From: Hoplostethus atlanticus
Lineage: Eukaryota; Chordata; Actinopteri; Trachichthyiformes; Trachichthyidae
Assembly (NCBI GenBank): GCA_034670405.1
Contig: JAXDDX010000007.1
Location: forward strand, 4,504,501 to 4,568,500
DNA length: 64,000 nt
Direction: 5' to 3'
Shown here: in pieces, positions 24,795 to 36,695 of the stretch
Numbering within the stretch: the stretch's first letter is position 1
How the letters are laid out: each line of letters starts with the position of its first letter
The notes under the pieces: model-generated
The model's database searches: none
The model's input: the letters and a program-made list of their open reading frames with translations, nothing else
Told to the model about the DNA's origin: nothing
Position numbers and translations under genes: made by a program

Positions 24795-25990
24795 GCCAAA
24801 GTCAACGTCATCCCTGCCAGGCGCTGGTTCACTCCTGTCTATTCCACTACATCACAGATTACATGATTTAAGGACACTATGACCTGAAATATGTCACAGA
24901 CTGAAGTGATATGTATTCCTCGGCCTGATTTTGGTGGAATTCAGTTGATAGAACTTAATCCTATTTACGTTTACCACACTACACTACCCAGCATCCGCAC
25001 AAGGCACAATGTCCTTCCATACGTAGCGGGGAACTCAAAACAAGCACGCTTAGTTTGCTAGTAAACCTACTAGCTAATGTACGTACTGAGAGGCTGGTTC
25101 AGTGAGGGAGTCATTGGCTGAGAAAATGTGCCTGCCAAGGGGGTTGTCTTTGGGCTCTTCATGCACCTTGAGCAGCAGGTAAACAACCGCAGCGGTGCGG
25201 TGATCACAGCACAGGAAAGAGAACTCGCTGTCAGATATCCTCGGCTTTGCTTAGAAATGTACAGAAATCCTGTTTCATGGTTGTCAGAGGACTGTGTGTG
25301 AGTTCCTGATAATAGTTGTGGTTATCCAGTTGCCCATGAGCTTCAACCCTGTGTTTGTCTTTGTCAAGTAGCACTATGGCGTCCCCTTTGTCCGCAGCCC
25401 GTGTACAGTTTTTGTGAGAGAGTTTAATGGGTAGGCCCGTGGGGTATGGGTTCGTGAATAGCTCTGCGATGTCACATCAACTTCTTTTGTGAAAGTGAGG
25501 AGGGTTGGACCTCTTATTGTCGTCCATGTGTCAAGGTACTGTGCTTTCGAAGGGAAGTTGTGATAGACTCTGAACAATTCAACCCTTGTTTCTAGAAAAG
25601 GAGTGGAATACGTCGGACAAAAAGGCAACGTCATCCCTGCCAGGCTCTGGTTCACGCCTGTCTATTCCACTACATTACATGTCACAGTCAACTTCTTTTG
25701 TGAAAGTGAGGGGGGTTGGACCTCTTATTGTCGTCCACGTGTCAAGGTACTGTGGTTTCGAACGGAAGTTGTGATAGAATCTGAACAAGTCAATCTTGGT
25801 TTCAAAAACAGGAGTGGAATACGTCGGACAAAAAGGCAATCCTCTGGACAACACACGTTCAACATTGTCAGATGTGGGATTGATGTTGAGGTTGATTACT
25901 TTTGACGGTGTAGTTGTCTTTGACTCCTAAATCCCTCTCGTTGTTTTTTGTGATTTTGGTTTTGTATAACGCCTGCCTTCTTAGACCTCT
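24795..25990 (-). mobile_element. Penelope-like retroelement relic, rearranged
   Basis: On the minus strand a broken frame reads GMTLPFCPTYSTPFLE (about 25640-25590), VELFRVYHNFPSKAQYLDTW, and then TRAADKGDAIVLLDKD (about 25400-25350). QLDNHNYYQELTHSPLTTMK and LLKVHEEPKDNPLGRHIFSA (about 25170-25110) follow. The (A)ADKGDA box, the N.YY.ELT spacing and KVHK.. GRPI.S-like text are the signature order of Penelope-like reverse transcriptases. In-frame stops, shifts and internal duplications show it is inactive. The N-terminal part is repeated in tandem (25471-25627 and 25681-25840), and a third piece of it lies near 24801-24860. Confidence 0.75.
25471..25840. repeat. Tandem partial duplication inside the Penelope-like relic
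   Basis: 25471-25627 and 25681-25840 are near-identical direct copies offset by about 210 bases. Both run from GTCACA(G)TCAACTTCTTTT-type text to GTGGAATACGTCGGACAAAA. The 53-base linker between them resembles 24807-24860. This reads as a local tandem duplication that was later shuffled. Confidence 0.85.
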
Positions 25991-26397
25991 CATGATTACT
26001 TGAAGAAACCATTAGACCTTGGTTTGGCTTCATCTTTGATGTTTTTTTAAAATGTAATTATAGGTATATTTATTGGGCTACATCCATGGGGCGTATTCCA
26101 ACACATACTATAAAACAAGAAAATGACAATGTACAATGGTTGACAAAAAAAAGGTAAAGGTAAAGTATTTTCAACTGACTCTGGTCTCTATAGTGTGAAA
26201 TAGTCAACAAACCAGAGAAAATGATTAGAAATGATTGCTTTTGAGATCCCTTGAGACTGCCTTCATTACGACTAATTGGATTGTATGGTGCCCACTCATT
26301 GGCCTACATTTATACATTTACATCGTATTTAAGGCGCTTAATGCGAATGACACTGATATCATGAGACTGACATTTAAGCTCTTAAATCCGGAGGCTG

Positions 26398-26401
<4 letters not shown>

Positions 26402-26443
<42 letters not shown>

Positions 26444-26450
26444 GAGAGAG
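26402..26450. repeat. (GA)n microsatellite
   Basis: Near-perfect GA array of about 49 bases, interrupted once by GT. Confidence 0.95.
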
Positions 26451-26891
26451 GGAGGAATAGACCAGATCGAGCCAAAGAGGGACTCATTGACTATGTGTTT
26501 GCTCATGTGAGTGTGAGAAAAAGAGAGAGAGACAGAAAAAGTGGAATGACAGTGCAGGGCTTTTGTTCGAAAGACTGCCAGCATGTCATTTCAAATGTAA
26601 CATTTTTATCGACATCTGTCCCCCCCCCCCCCGAACCTGACAGTTGGGATGGAGCTCAACTTTTACGTTCCACACCAGAAGTTCAGGGGTACGGAAACAG
26701 GTTCCCCTGGCAAAGTTTGGAGAGGTTTTTTTTTTTTTCCTGCTGCCTGCTGCTTAACTCAAGAAAGTATGCCAGACACTGCCAATGTTTATTCACTTGA
26801 CCTAGAAAAATCACATTGCTGCAGTCTTGGCATAACTGCACACATATTCTGAATTCACAGAAGTCATTTTTGATGTTATTCTGCAACTGTG

Positions 26892-26896
<5 letters not shown>

Positions 26897-26935
<39 letters not shown>

Positions 26936-26957
26936 CACACACACACACACACACACA
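26897..26957. repeat. (TA)n(CA)n compound microsatellite
   Basis: A TA run of about 30 bases followed by a CA run of about 24 bases. Confidence 0.95.
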
Positions 26958-27182
26958 GTATATAGCCTATTATGATTCACTGTTTAGTTACAAGACGCTC
27001 TTAAGGGAAACATCTTGTTTATTCAGGCTGACGTAGTTTGGCCGATTATGCTTCTACATTAGACAATGTGTTAAAATGACTATAGCTATAATCTGGATTA
27101 ATCTGGAATAAATAATTGATCTTATTTCCTGCGATCCTCAGGGCTCATGTCTGACCTTATGCATGGTACCGACTATTAACCC

Positions 27183-27355
27183 GCACACTAACAACTCCAT
27201 GCGTACACCTTTATTAGACAACGTTTCGATCCTACATCGATCTGAGGAAGAATAAATGGAGCTCCTAGTGTGCCACCTCTATCTTTATTCAACCGTTGGG
27301 GAATTAGCCCAGCACCTTATTCAGTGTGCGTATAACTACTACTTATCCATTAACT
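27183..27355 (-). mobile_element. 173-bp insertion flanked by 12-bp direct repeats, hammerhead-like core (Penelope terminal-repeat type)
   Basis: GACTATTAACCC occurs at 27171-27182 and again at 27356-27367, as expected of a target-site duplication around a retroelement insert. On the minus strand the insert contains GATCGATGTAGGATC followed directly by GAAACGTTGTC (27242 down to 27217), which resembles stem II, the GAAA box and the GUC cleavage triplet of a hammerhead ribozyme. Flanking text CCATTTATT and AATAAAGG can pair as stem I. Hammerheads are known in the terminal repeats of Penelope-like elements, and a Penelope relic lies 1.2 kb away in the same orientation. The CUGANGA box is not in the expected orientation (see findings). 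It could instead be a small SINE-like insert. Confidence 0.5.
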
Positions 27356-28222
27356 GACTATTAACCCCCCCAGGATTCTCTTCCTCTAATGGCGGCTTGA
27401 GCCAAATGTGAGAGCGTGAATTACATGGAAGGTGAAAAAATGTTAGAGGAAAATTAACAAGATCTCTTATTGCAGAAAAGTGCAGAAAATGTAATAGAAT
27501 AGCTTTCACTGAATGGATTATAGAATGATAGTAGCTTACACACACAGTCAGGTAATACCGTGTTTCAGTGAAGCCACTGTTAGCAATACCAAGAGAAACT
27601 AGTCACTTGGGCTGCGGCGGCGGTGGTGTCTATGGCAGTGTTAGCCGCCATGTTTAGAGCGCTGCCTGGCTGTAAACAGGAAGTGCCGCGGATTACAGCA
27701 CAACTGTCCATCTGGACATGAATACGCATTGGAAACCCAAAGCTATTTCACCGGCCACAAACAGGCTGGGGTTGTACTGTACAGACCTCAAGCCTCAAAA
27801 CACGCATTCATCCAAATGTATGACAGTGAATAGGAGATGTCTGTATTTAGTGTTAACTTGCTGCCTAATAAGACGTCATTGACTTCTCACCTTGATTTGG
27901 AATGAAACTCAATAATCCTGAGCAGCGAGTCATTTGACAACGTTATTCCTTGGTAGCGATTTGATTGCTTTTGACTACCTCAAATGCAAGCATCCCATAT
28001 TGATCCTGGGCCTTGTCTCTTACGTTTGTTTGCAGATTGCTCAATAATCCAATTAAAGCAGCACAGTTTTTTTTTTTCCTGCCCTTGCGCTTCACAAGGG
28101 ATGCTTTCTTAGCATACAGAAAAAAGGGTCGGAGAGAAGAAAGAGGGGAAAGCATGAGGGAAGAGAGAGCGAGAGAGAGAAAACCACCAAGAGCCAGAGG
28201 AGCCTCAGTGACTATGTGAGAT

Positions 28223-28224
<2 letters not shown>

Positions 28225-28264
<40 letters not shown>

Positions 28265-28276
28265 AGAGAGAGAGAA
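28225..28276. repeat. (GT)n then (GA)n microsatellite
   Basis: A GT run of about 36 bases passes through CGCGAGAGAGAG into a short GA run. Confidence 0.95.
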
Positions 28277-30920
28277 TGAAGGAGAAAGAAACCACTGGGG
28301 GACTGAGTGTGTGTGTTCATGTGAGGAAAACAAAGAGAGAAAGACAAGCAGAAAGAAAGTCGAAGGCAAAGCCAAAGTTACCTTTGCGAATGCGCTGACC
28401 TTGTGCGCATCGCATTAACCTCTCTCGCCGCCCCCTTTCCCAGAGAATTAGTCTGCATCACTCACACTCTGCTGTTCTAAAGTGTGCCAATTGATTTCAG
28501 TGGACCAGAATTGGGGAAATTGAAGCTCTTGTTACCAGAGCCGAAGACCAAGGGGGAATACATGTTAATGCTGCAGAGGGGACCTGAAATAGCCTATGCT
28601 AACAGTTAGTCCACTGTTGTCTCCCTAGATAGATCCGCTATGACTGGAATGGGTCCACAGGGAGAGACTCTGTTGAAATAGTTGGAGTAGCACCATAAGC
28701 TATGGCTGCGTCTAACCTTCTTTCTCCCAACACAATGGTGGGAGACGCTGCAGTCGTATAATATGAAATGCAGGTAAGGACGAAGGAGTCAAGAGAGAGA
28801 GTGAGAGAGAGAGAGAGGCTCCAGCTCTCTGAACAAATAGCTTCGGTGAATGGCATGTAGCATCGTAGCATTGTACTGCACTGTGGCAGCCATTCTAACC
28901 CTATTAAATCAGCGGTGAGTGTATTACTTCTGATTGATGGCCGACGGCGACGAGCACAGACAGATTCATTTACACAGCATTTGCTCCTCATTAATAACAA
29001 CTGATGCTATCACAACAAAAACAAGTTTTCAAATAGTACTTTACATGTTCAGCCCAGGAAAGAAAGGGCCTGGAGGGGTAACCGAGTTTAAAGACATAGT
29101 TCATTTGAAATGCCTTGGGTATACAATGGGAAAAAGTCTTCAGCATCAAGCTAATGTTGATATTTTTTGCTCCGTGATGGCACACTCTTGCCTTCTCCTC
29201 CTCCTCCGAATGTCTTTTAAACCACTTGAAAGTAAATAACTCGGCAGCAGGCAGAGATTAAAGGGGTAACGCATGCTGTGCGTATTTCACAGCGAGGAGA
29301 GACATGAAGGAGCGTGGGCTTGGAGGAAACGGCCGAGGAAGCCCGAGTGTTTACAGAGACCACGGCGGACGAGTGGAAGCTGGGGGTGAAGACCTCTGAG
29401 CCGCACGCTAAAGTTAGCCCTTGACAAAAGGAGTGGCAAGGATGAGTCAAATTCAAAGTTTTCTCAACTGGTGTGTGCTGCAAAGCCAATAACCTCTTGC
29501 TTTTGCTGAATAGATCGACAGCATGATAGTAGAGGCCTTTTTTGTTTCATAAGGCTTCATTATTTCTTTTACATTTATTGTACATGTGCGCTTACTTAAG
29601 TTGCAACCCATGCAATGGCAGCCAGCGGATCACCAACCCAAGCTCGGGACAGCACACACATGTACAAGTAGGCTATAAACGCTGATGGATGTGTAGGAAT
29701 AGGAGGTGCTAAATGGAAATTATGACCTCTGGCTCTCTGGGGGATTCGGTGGCGGCAGCGCAGCCTGGCACCTCCTCTGAATTCACTGTAACCAGAGTTT
29801 GTATGTTTTGGCCAGGGATCCCCGTAAAAAAATTGGGCATGACTTACACTCTAACATGGCTGTTATGACAGGCTTTCTCATACAAAGCCTCAGTGGACAG
29901 ACAGACCCTGGGGGCAGAGTACATAAAGAGGAGCCAGTGGCACATTGAAAGGCTGTCAATGTGCGACACAGTTATACGGCATCAGAAAAGCTGGATGTAG
30001 CGGTGCCAGTCAGGTCTTGGTGGAAGGTATGCTTGACGCGAGATTGACATCCTTCCCAGTTCCACCCATGTCTTTGTATTGCTGTCGCTCAAAAAACAAT
30101 TATGCTCTATTTCCTCTTGTAAAGCTACTAATTAGCGCTGACGGGTTTCGCAACATGAAGCAGAACAGTGAATAGATAGACAATGCAGAACTACAAGTTG
30201 CTTTTTTGCCACACAAAGCCTCTGTTTCCATAGGGAATCCTTTGTTCACTGTATAAATCCCCATGGCCTCCCATTTAAGAACTCAGAATCTCACTTGAGA
30301 CTAAACTCCTGCCCACAAAAAGTAATTAAAAAAAACAAAAAAACGGCAAACAATCCACTCCGGTCGGACCACAGCAAGTCTTCTTTAAGGAAGAGATCCC
30401 CTTCCATCCCTAGAAGCTTAATTTTTTCAACAAAGCCAGAGGCTGTAATAGTATTGGCTACATGTTTGCCCGTCCTGTAGAGGATTTCTTTATTTTCCCT
30501 CCTCATTAAAACGAGGCAAACACCCACACACCCCTCCTGAATAGGGTGTATACACATTGGATGTTTCCCCTCCCTCCTACGCCCTAGACCTGTCTCCCAT
30601 TCTTAAATATTTATGAGAGGAGCTCAGGATGTCATGTATTTATCCTAATCTTCAGTTTTTTTTACACCTCAGACAATGAGATGTAGTATATACAGAAGAC
30701 AGTGAAGGGAAGAGGAGGGGAGAGAGAGAGAGAGGGAAGAGAAAAAAACCTCTGAATCGACAGTATTTCCCTCAGATGGAAAATGTGGGAGATATTCTGA
30801 GCCCCAGGAGTATTTGGTTGGGCAAATGTTTTATTTGAACAGGGCGTCTTAGTGGCAAAGCCTGATGTTATGATTTATTAAAAGTGCAGCGTGAAGGGAA
30901 TTATAACGTGGTGGGAAATG

Positions 30921-30948
30921 GCGTGTGTGTGTGTGTGTGTGTGTGCGC
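30921..30948. repeat. (GT)n microsatellite
   Basis: GT dinucleotide run of about 24 bases. Confidence 0.85.
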
Positions 30949-31213
30949 AACTGTGTGTTGATGTACATACGTATATTTGTGTGAGTCTGGAGAAAGGGGG
31001 GGCGGGGGACGGTCCAACCAGGTCATTGTGTGTTAAGCAGGTACATAACATTTCACTGCTCTATGAGGAGCAATGACGCCAAAACACCAAACACTAGTTG
31101 GCGGTCGCGTCCCAAACCAATTTACTCTCAAAATAGCCCGTTTCACTTTTGGTGACGCAAGATAAACACAGATTTACTAAGGCACCTGACAGAATCTGCC
31201 ACTAAATATTTCT

Positions 31214-31272
31214 TCCTCTCTCTCTCTCTGTCTCTTTAGTCCTCTCTCTCTCTCTCTCTCTCCCCTTCTCTC
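31214..31272. repeat. (CT)n microsatellite
   Basis: CT-rich tract made of two runs separated by TCTTTAGTCC-like text. Another short CT run lies at 31605-31638. Confidence 0.85.
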
Positions 31273-31976
31273 TCATGCTCTTTACTACCCCAGTCTACCA
31301 CGCCATTGCTGACATCACTCTGGGAAATGGCCGTCCCGACAAGGTTACATGGACGCCCGCGCTGAAAGGGCAGCCGCTCGCGAGTCTTTCACCTTATTAA
31401 ATATACATCAATAGTCAGCCATATGTGAGGCAACGCTCACCTGAGCCAAGGTTACAACGGCCGGTGTTATTTTTAACCTTTGAGCCGGCGATGGTGTTGT
31501 TTTGGAGCTATGTTAAACATATATGTGAAAGGGACGGAGAGGGATGGGTTGAGAGGTCAGGGGAGGTGATGACAGTTGGCATGGGGGCATTCTTAGGAAA
31601 CAGCCTGTCTCTCTCTCTCACTCTCTCTCTCTCTCTCTTCTCTTTTGCACATGGCCGACACGTGCCCCTTTGTGTGATGTGGCACATGAAAGAGGCTACA
31701 GTGTTGAGGCAGGTCTGTGTGGAACTGGGGGATTACGTGGTGATGGCCAAGGTTGAACAGCCAGTGGCCCTAGAGCCTGACTGGACCGATGGTAAATGTG
31801 TTTTTGTAGAACTGGTTAAAAAAAGTCATCTCACCCTAATTTCTGTGCGGTCAAGATCTTTTCAGCTTGAGGTTTTTTTTTTTGTTTTTGTAGAAAAAGT
31901 CATTCTGAATCCTATGGAGCTGGTTGAAAAGGATCTCAACTCTTTAGCACTTCCATGTCAACTAGAAACATAATGA

Positions 31977-33000
31977 TGATTGAAAGTTTGTGAACTTGTG
32001 CCGTTATAGAAATTTAGAGTTTTTACTTGCAGCTAAATTTAATGAAAATTGTTTAAAGAAAATTAGTGCAAGTGCAAAAATAAGTGAATTTGCATTAGTT
32101 AAACACTGTGCTGTGATCTAAAGAGACCTCAGGGGACCTCAGGAAGCAAATAGAGTGCACACCAGTCTAGGGAAGGTTAGATATTGGCTCCATCAATCCA
32201 CTGTGAGACAAATAATATACACATGGAGAACATTTAACACAACAGTGACTCTGCCTAGAAGACGTCCTACTGAAATATCACCAAGAGCCACAAGATAAAT
32301 ATTAAAACGTGAATGAAAAACAACCCAAGAATAACACCCAGAGATCTACAAGCCTCCACCGCTGCATCTGATGTCATTGTGCATCCATCAACCATATGAA
32401 AACTGAATAGAAATGGCTTTCATGCAAGCGAAGCCAGGGAGAAACCTCTAGTGTCTAAAAAGAACAGAGCTGTCTGTCTTCAGTTTGCCAGAGACGACCT
32501 GGACAAACCTGAAGAAGTTTGTTCTCTGGACAGTTGAGTCCAAAATGAAACTGTTTGGTTGCAATCAAAACCCCCAAACTACCCACCACCAAAATAAGCG
32601 TCATGGTCTGGGTCTGCTGAGGGAAACCAGAGAATTCATGAACACAGCATCAGGTCATCAGTCAGAGAGATTAAGCTGGGGTGAAAGTGGCTGTTCAACA
32701 AGATGATGATTCAAAGCATTCAAGCAAATCTACCAAAGAATGGCTCTGCTGTGTCAGGACCTGACTACTGTTCATGTGAGACCTCAAACCTCACTGAGTT
32801 GGTCGAGTTCTGTAAGGAGGAGTGGGAGGAAACCCCTCCAGGTAGATGCCAGAGACTGATCAGTGGCCAGGGCAGATGTTTACTCCAAGTCATTGCTAAA
32901 GGAGGAGGAGCCACACGTTATTGTTAATTAACCAATAACAATAACAATATTGTTATTAAAATAAACAATTAAAATACATCGTATTTATTTCTGCATGTTA
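31977..33000 (+). mobile_element. Tc1/mariner-type transposase relic
   Basis: Shifted + strand frames give transposase text in the correct order. Near 32470-32560 it reads VCQRRPGQT-like then KKFVLWTVESKMKLFGCNQN, matching the (W)..VLWTDESK.ELFG block with the catalytic aspartate changed to valine. Near 32580-32610 there is KRHGLGL-like text from the HGGGS.MVWG region. At 32780-32925 it reads NLTELVEFCKEEWEETPPGR ... IAKGGGATRY, the conserved Tc1 C-terminus (EEW..IPP.RC..LI...IAAKGGATRY). A large middle section is lost or scrambled and stops occur. GTTTGTGAAC near 31985 resembles Tc1 terminal text. The exact ends are uncertain. Confidence 0.75.
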
Positions 33001-33488
33001 TTTATTTCTCCATTATAATTTGAGGTTTAGATAAGGATTTTATAAGGTTATTCCTCTCTAATATATGAACTAATGACCACCCCCTGTAAAACCTTCAAGC
33101 ATGACTGTATCTACAGTATTGCTATTATTACTATTACTATTACTATACTGTATTGATGAATTGCCCTGATTATAATCAGACATTTCAGAAGACCATTAAT
33201 ATCAGTTGTACTGCTGGACTGATCTTGACTCAGATTAAAGGTTTGGATTATACTGTGGTTGTATCCAGGAGTTAGATTAGTCAGCACATATATGGCCCAT
33301 TGATTGTTTGTTGTCAAGACCAAGGCTCTCCTTTTGCAGTCGTTTTTCTGAGAACCTAATTGCGCCATGTCCCTCAGCAGGTGTGGCATTGTTCATCCAA
33401 TGGCCATCTGGGCCTGTAATCCTTTGGACGCGAACACATTGCATTTGAAAAAGGTCACTGCACAAAGACACATTTAGTTTGACCACAC

Positions 33489-33489
<1 letters not shown>

Positions 33490-33523
<34 letters not shown>
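33490..33523. repeat. (TG)17 microsatellite
   Basis: Uninterrupted TG run of 34 bases. Confidence 0.95.
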
Positions 33524-33525
<2 letters not shown>

Positions 33526-34869
33526 TTGTGAATGTCTTTGCCCTCTAACGTTCTTTTTCTTTTACATTTTGTACCACGTGTGCGGGACCTTTTGTAATTG
33601 TGAGGTCAGAATCTTAAAGTTGACCTTTTCGGAAAATAACGCCTTGCCTTTATAATGAGCAGGCCTGATGGTCCCGGGCAAACTGTAGTCATAATCCTGT
33701 TGGACCATTTGTTTTATTGGCTCTGGGCTTACATGAAAAAGCATTACCTTCCCATTCAACAGCACTACATCACCATAAAGGTGACATTTTTCTAGTGGTG
33801 TAGAATTGATCCAATACTACTCGTGACCAAAATACCACGCCAAAGATGTAGACATGTTTGGCTCCTTTGATACCGTGTTGTGGAGATACTCGGCCAGCTG
33901 TATTCATAGAGCGGACGGATGATGGACTAAGTGGGTGTGCAGGCAGGACTTCCTGCTGGGCATACCGCTGCTGCTCTGCTTTTGAACATGTCAAATACTA
34001 GAGAGGCTGACTGGAGAGCAGATCTCAGCAGCTCTTGAGCTAACGTGCAGAATGTGCTGCCGTGGTGCTAACCACCTGGATGGGAGCCAGCCAAACCTTG
34101 GCTTGGGCTCCCGTGCACAGCCCATTTCTTGAGGTTGTGGTTTCATACCGAGTGACTTTACTGAGCCACTCAACCATTAGCTATACATACAATAAACACC
34201 CCAGGCAGATCCGCTTGGCAGCTGTATAGGCTTGTGTGTGCAGTGTAGCCCCTTTGCACTGGTGCTAGCCGGACTCCCAGCCGCTCTTCCTCCATGTTTG
34301 CCCCAGCAGAATTGCAAATGACTGGTGGGTGTTGAGGATGATTGTATGTGACAGTTAATGCGTAGGGTTGCTGGCAACATGTGTCAGCGCCAGTGTACAT
34401 TAGCCTACATTCAAAGTGAGGTCTTTTGAAATCATAAGGGAAAGGAAAAGGTCGCCTTTTGAATAAGATATTTTGTGGCACATTTCATTTCCCTGGACCC
34501 AAAAGACTTAGTGCATTTGGTTTTTAAGGTTTTAGATTTTTAATGCTGACCTTCAGCTTTAGTTTAGTTTATGAAATTGTGAATCATTTATGACTAATGA
34601 AATCTATATATAATGCAAAATATGAAATGTGCTCAACTAGTCACATTTCCCGTACATGCTAAATACAAATGATCATCAGATCCAATCCAGCGAGCTGCAG
34701 AGTGCTGATGCTCCAGTGTTTTAGCAAATATTTGAAAGAGATGTATTGAACACACATCTAGCAACAGTGAAATTTGAAATGTACAAAATGAAACTGTAGT
34801 TGTCAAAGCTGTTTGTTTGAGAGATGGGCGGATCAGAGGAGAGATGAAATACATGGCATCAAAGTAGTG

Positions 34870-34914
34870 TACGCCTTCCGCCCTCACGTGCCAAGCGTGA
34901 GGGCGGAAGGCGTA
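34870..34914. repeat. Perfect 19-bp inverted repeat with a 7-base loop
   Basis: TACGCCTTCCGCCCTCACG at 34870-34888 is the exact reverse complement of 34896-34914, with TGCCAAG between. It is GC-rich and would form a very stable hairpin. It sits at the left edge of the duplicated segment that follows. Confidence 0.97.
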
Positions 34915-34920
34915 AGTCCT

Positions 34921-35238
34921 GAGGGTGTAAGTCCTTTGAGTCAATAAAGATACTTCTGTCACAGTGGATCGCCGCTTTGGGAGCTTGATCAGGAGATTTG
35001 TTCGAGTTACTACAGAGCTGGATAAATGAATAGCAGAATTGTTTTCATGGCGGTGAATGAAGCAACAACTGGTTTGCTGGCAAGGCCATGTCAGATAACA
35101 CCACACTTCAAACGTTTTCCTAGTTGAGTACTTGCACTTTTCATAGCCGGTAAAAGACTTTCCAAAAGGAGAAGCAGTCTTTTTGAGGTAACCAAGCTAA
35201 TCAATGGGATTGGTACCATAAAACCATTCTTCTTAGAC
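34921..35238. repeat. Duplicated segment, copy 1
   Basis: About 318 bases nearly identical to 36385-36695 in the same orientation, from GTAAGTCCTTTGAGTCAATA to ACCATTCTTCTTAGAC. It differs by scattered substitutions and a few small indels. An open frame of 84 codons in copy 2 (MNSRIVFMAVNEATTG..., 36495-36749) is cut short here after FPS by an insertion at about 35122. The encoded text is not a protein I recognise. Confidence 0.9.
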
Positions 35239-36384
35239 ACAAAGTACACAAAGCACAAAGTAGTGTAGTGTACTTGTGACTAGGTCAGCGCTTTGCACTA
35301 TTCTTTTTACACTGGACAAATGTTACTGAAGGTCTCACGTCTGGATGAATAGTGTGTGTGAGAGCGTGGGTGGAAGTGTGGGGACTAACAGAAAAATATA
35401 AAATAATTGGCTGAAATAGGCATTCATTTTTAACATTTCAAAAAAAAAACAACTGTACAATAACAGCCCTTTACATCAGCAACTGTATCCGTGATACTTT
35501 ATACCACCGTGTACCATAACCCCATTGACTGACTGGACAAGGTGAGGACAAACAGGAGCTGGCTGTGAATTGACTGTTGCTAGAAAGTGGAGAACCGAGG
35601 TAAGGAGTGCACTGGGTGGAGGTGGCTCAGGCCAGGGCTGATCCCTTAAAGATAATCTCCCTCTCCAGGGATTTGTCTTTCTCGTTTGTCCTAGGACCTC
35701 TAAGCTCAGTGTAGAGGTCACCTGCCCGACAGGGAACAGACCTCAGACCTGGCTCTGGACGCAGTAGTAAGAAGCCAAGTATTCCATGGAGTTTGTGGAG
35801 CGGGGGGTTAGTGGTAAATGGGGTTAAAGATTGAAGGCAAGGGGAGGCCAGGTCTCAAGTTCATCCACGCCACTGAAAGGATTTGGGTCCGTAGTGAAAC
35901 CAGCCTTAGCAACGCAGCTTTGAAGTTCCATTTATGTCTATGTTCCCGGCATTAAGATAGATTAGAGTAAATTGTGAGCCATGTTACACAAAGGTGGTGA
36001 AAACAGGCTCCTTGCGCTCTGTTTAGTTAGATTTGCGCTAACCTCCGTGCTTATTTTTGTTGTTATGGTGTAGGTTTATACTCTGGCAGAAACTGTGGTT
36101 CAAGTCAATGAGCTGGTATTTCATGTTCCTTTACGTGTTTAACATTTTGTGTTTATGACCCGTCTCTTGTTTGCATTGTTTCTCTATTTCCCATGCCTGG
36201 AAATCAACCTGATGCCCGGTGGTGCATTTCCCAGCAAGTCAGCTGAGATGTGTTCCCAGCTGGTTTGTGGCTGCTGAGTATTTTGATTTTTGAGTATGAC
36301 TTATTTTCTGCAAAGTTCTTGGAATTTTAGTGCTTTTAAACAGAAACTTTGGGGTTCATAAACTGATCAGTGCGCTTGGCACGT

Positions 36385-36695
36385 GAGGGCGTAAGTCCTT
36401 TGAGTCAATAAAGATACTTCTGTCACCGTGGATCAAAACGCCGCTTTGGGAGCTTGATCAGGAGATTTGTTCGGGCTACTACAGAGCTGGATAAATGAAT
36501 AGCAGAATTGTTTTCATGGCGGTGAATGAAGCAACAACTGGTTTGCTGGCAAGGCCATGTCAGATAACACCACACTTCAAACGTTTTCCTGCACTTTTCA
36601 TAGCAGGTAAAAGACTTTCCAAAAGGAGAAACGGGTCTTTTGAGGTAACCAAGCTAATCGGTGGGATTGGTACCATAAAACCATTCTTCTTAGAC
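36385..36695. repeat. Duplicated segment, copy 2
   Basis: Partner of 34921-35238, in direct orientation about 1.46 kb downstream. Its left edge CTTGGCACGTGAGGGCG (36375-36391) occurs inverted beside copy 1, at 34879-34895. It may be two copies of an interspersed repeat or a local segmental duplication. No LTR features (TG...CA ends with a target duplication) were confirmed. Confidence 0.9.

Noticed and set aside
31425..31973. 182-codon open frame on the + strand
   Set aside because: Part of it translates a CT microsatellite (SLSLSL) and the rest resembles nothing known.
34633..35106. 157-codon minus-strand open frame overlapping the hairpin and duplicate copy 1
   Set aside because: It crosses the inverted repeat and is not kept in copy 2; the translation is unrecognised.
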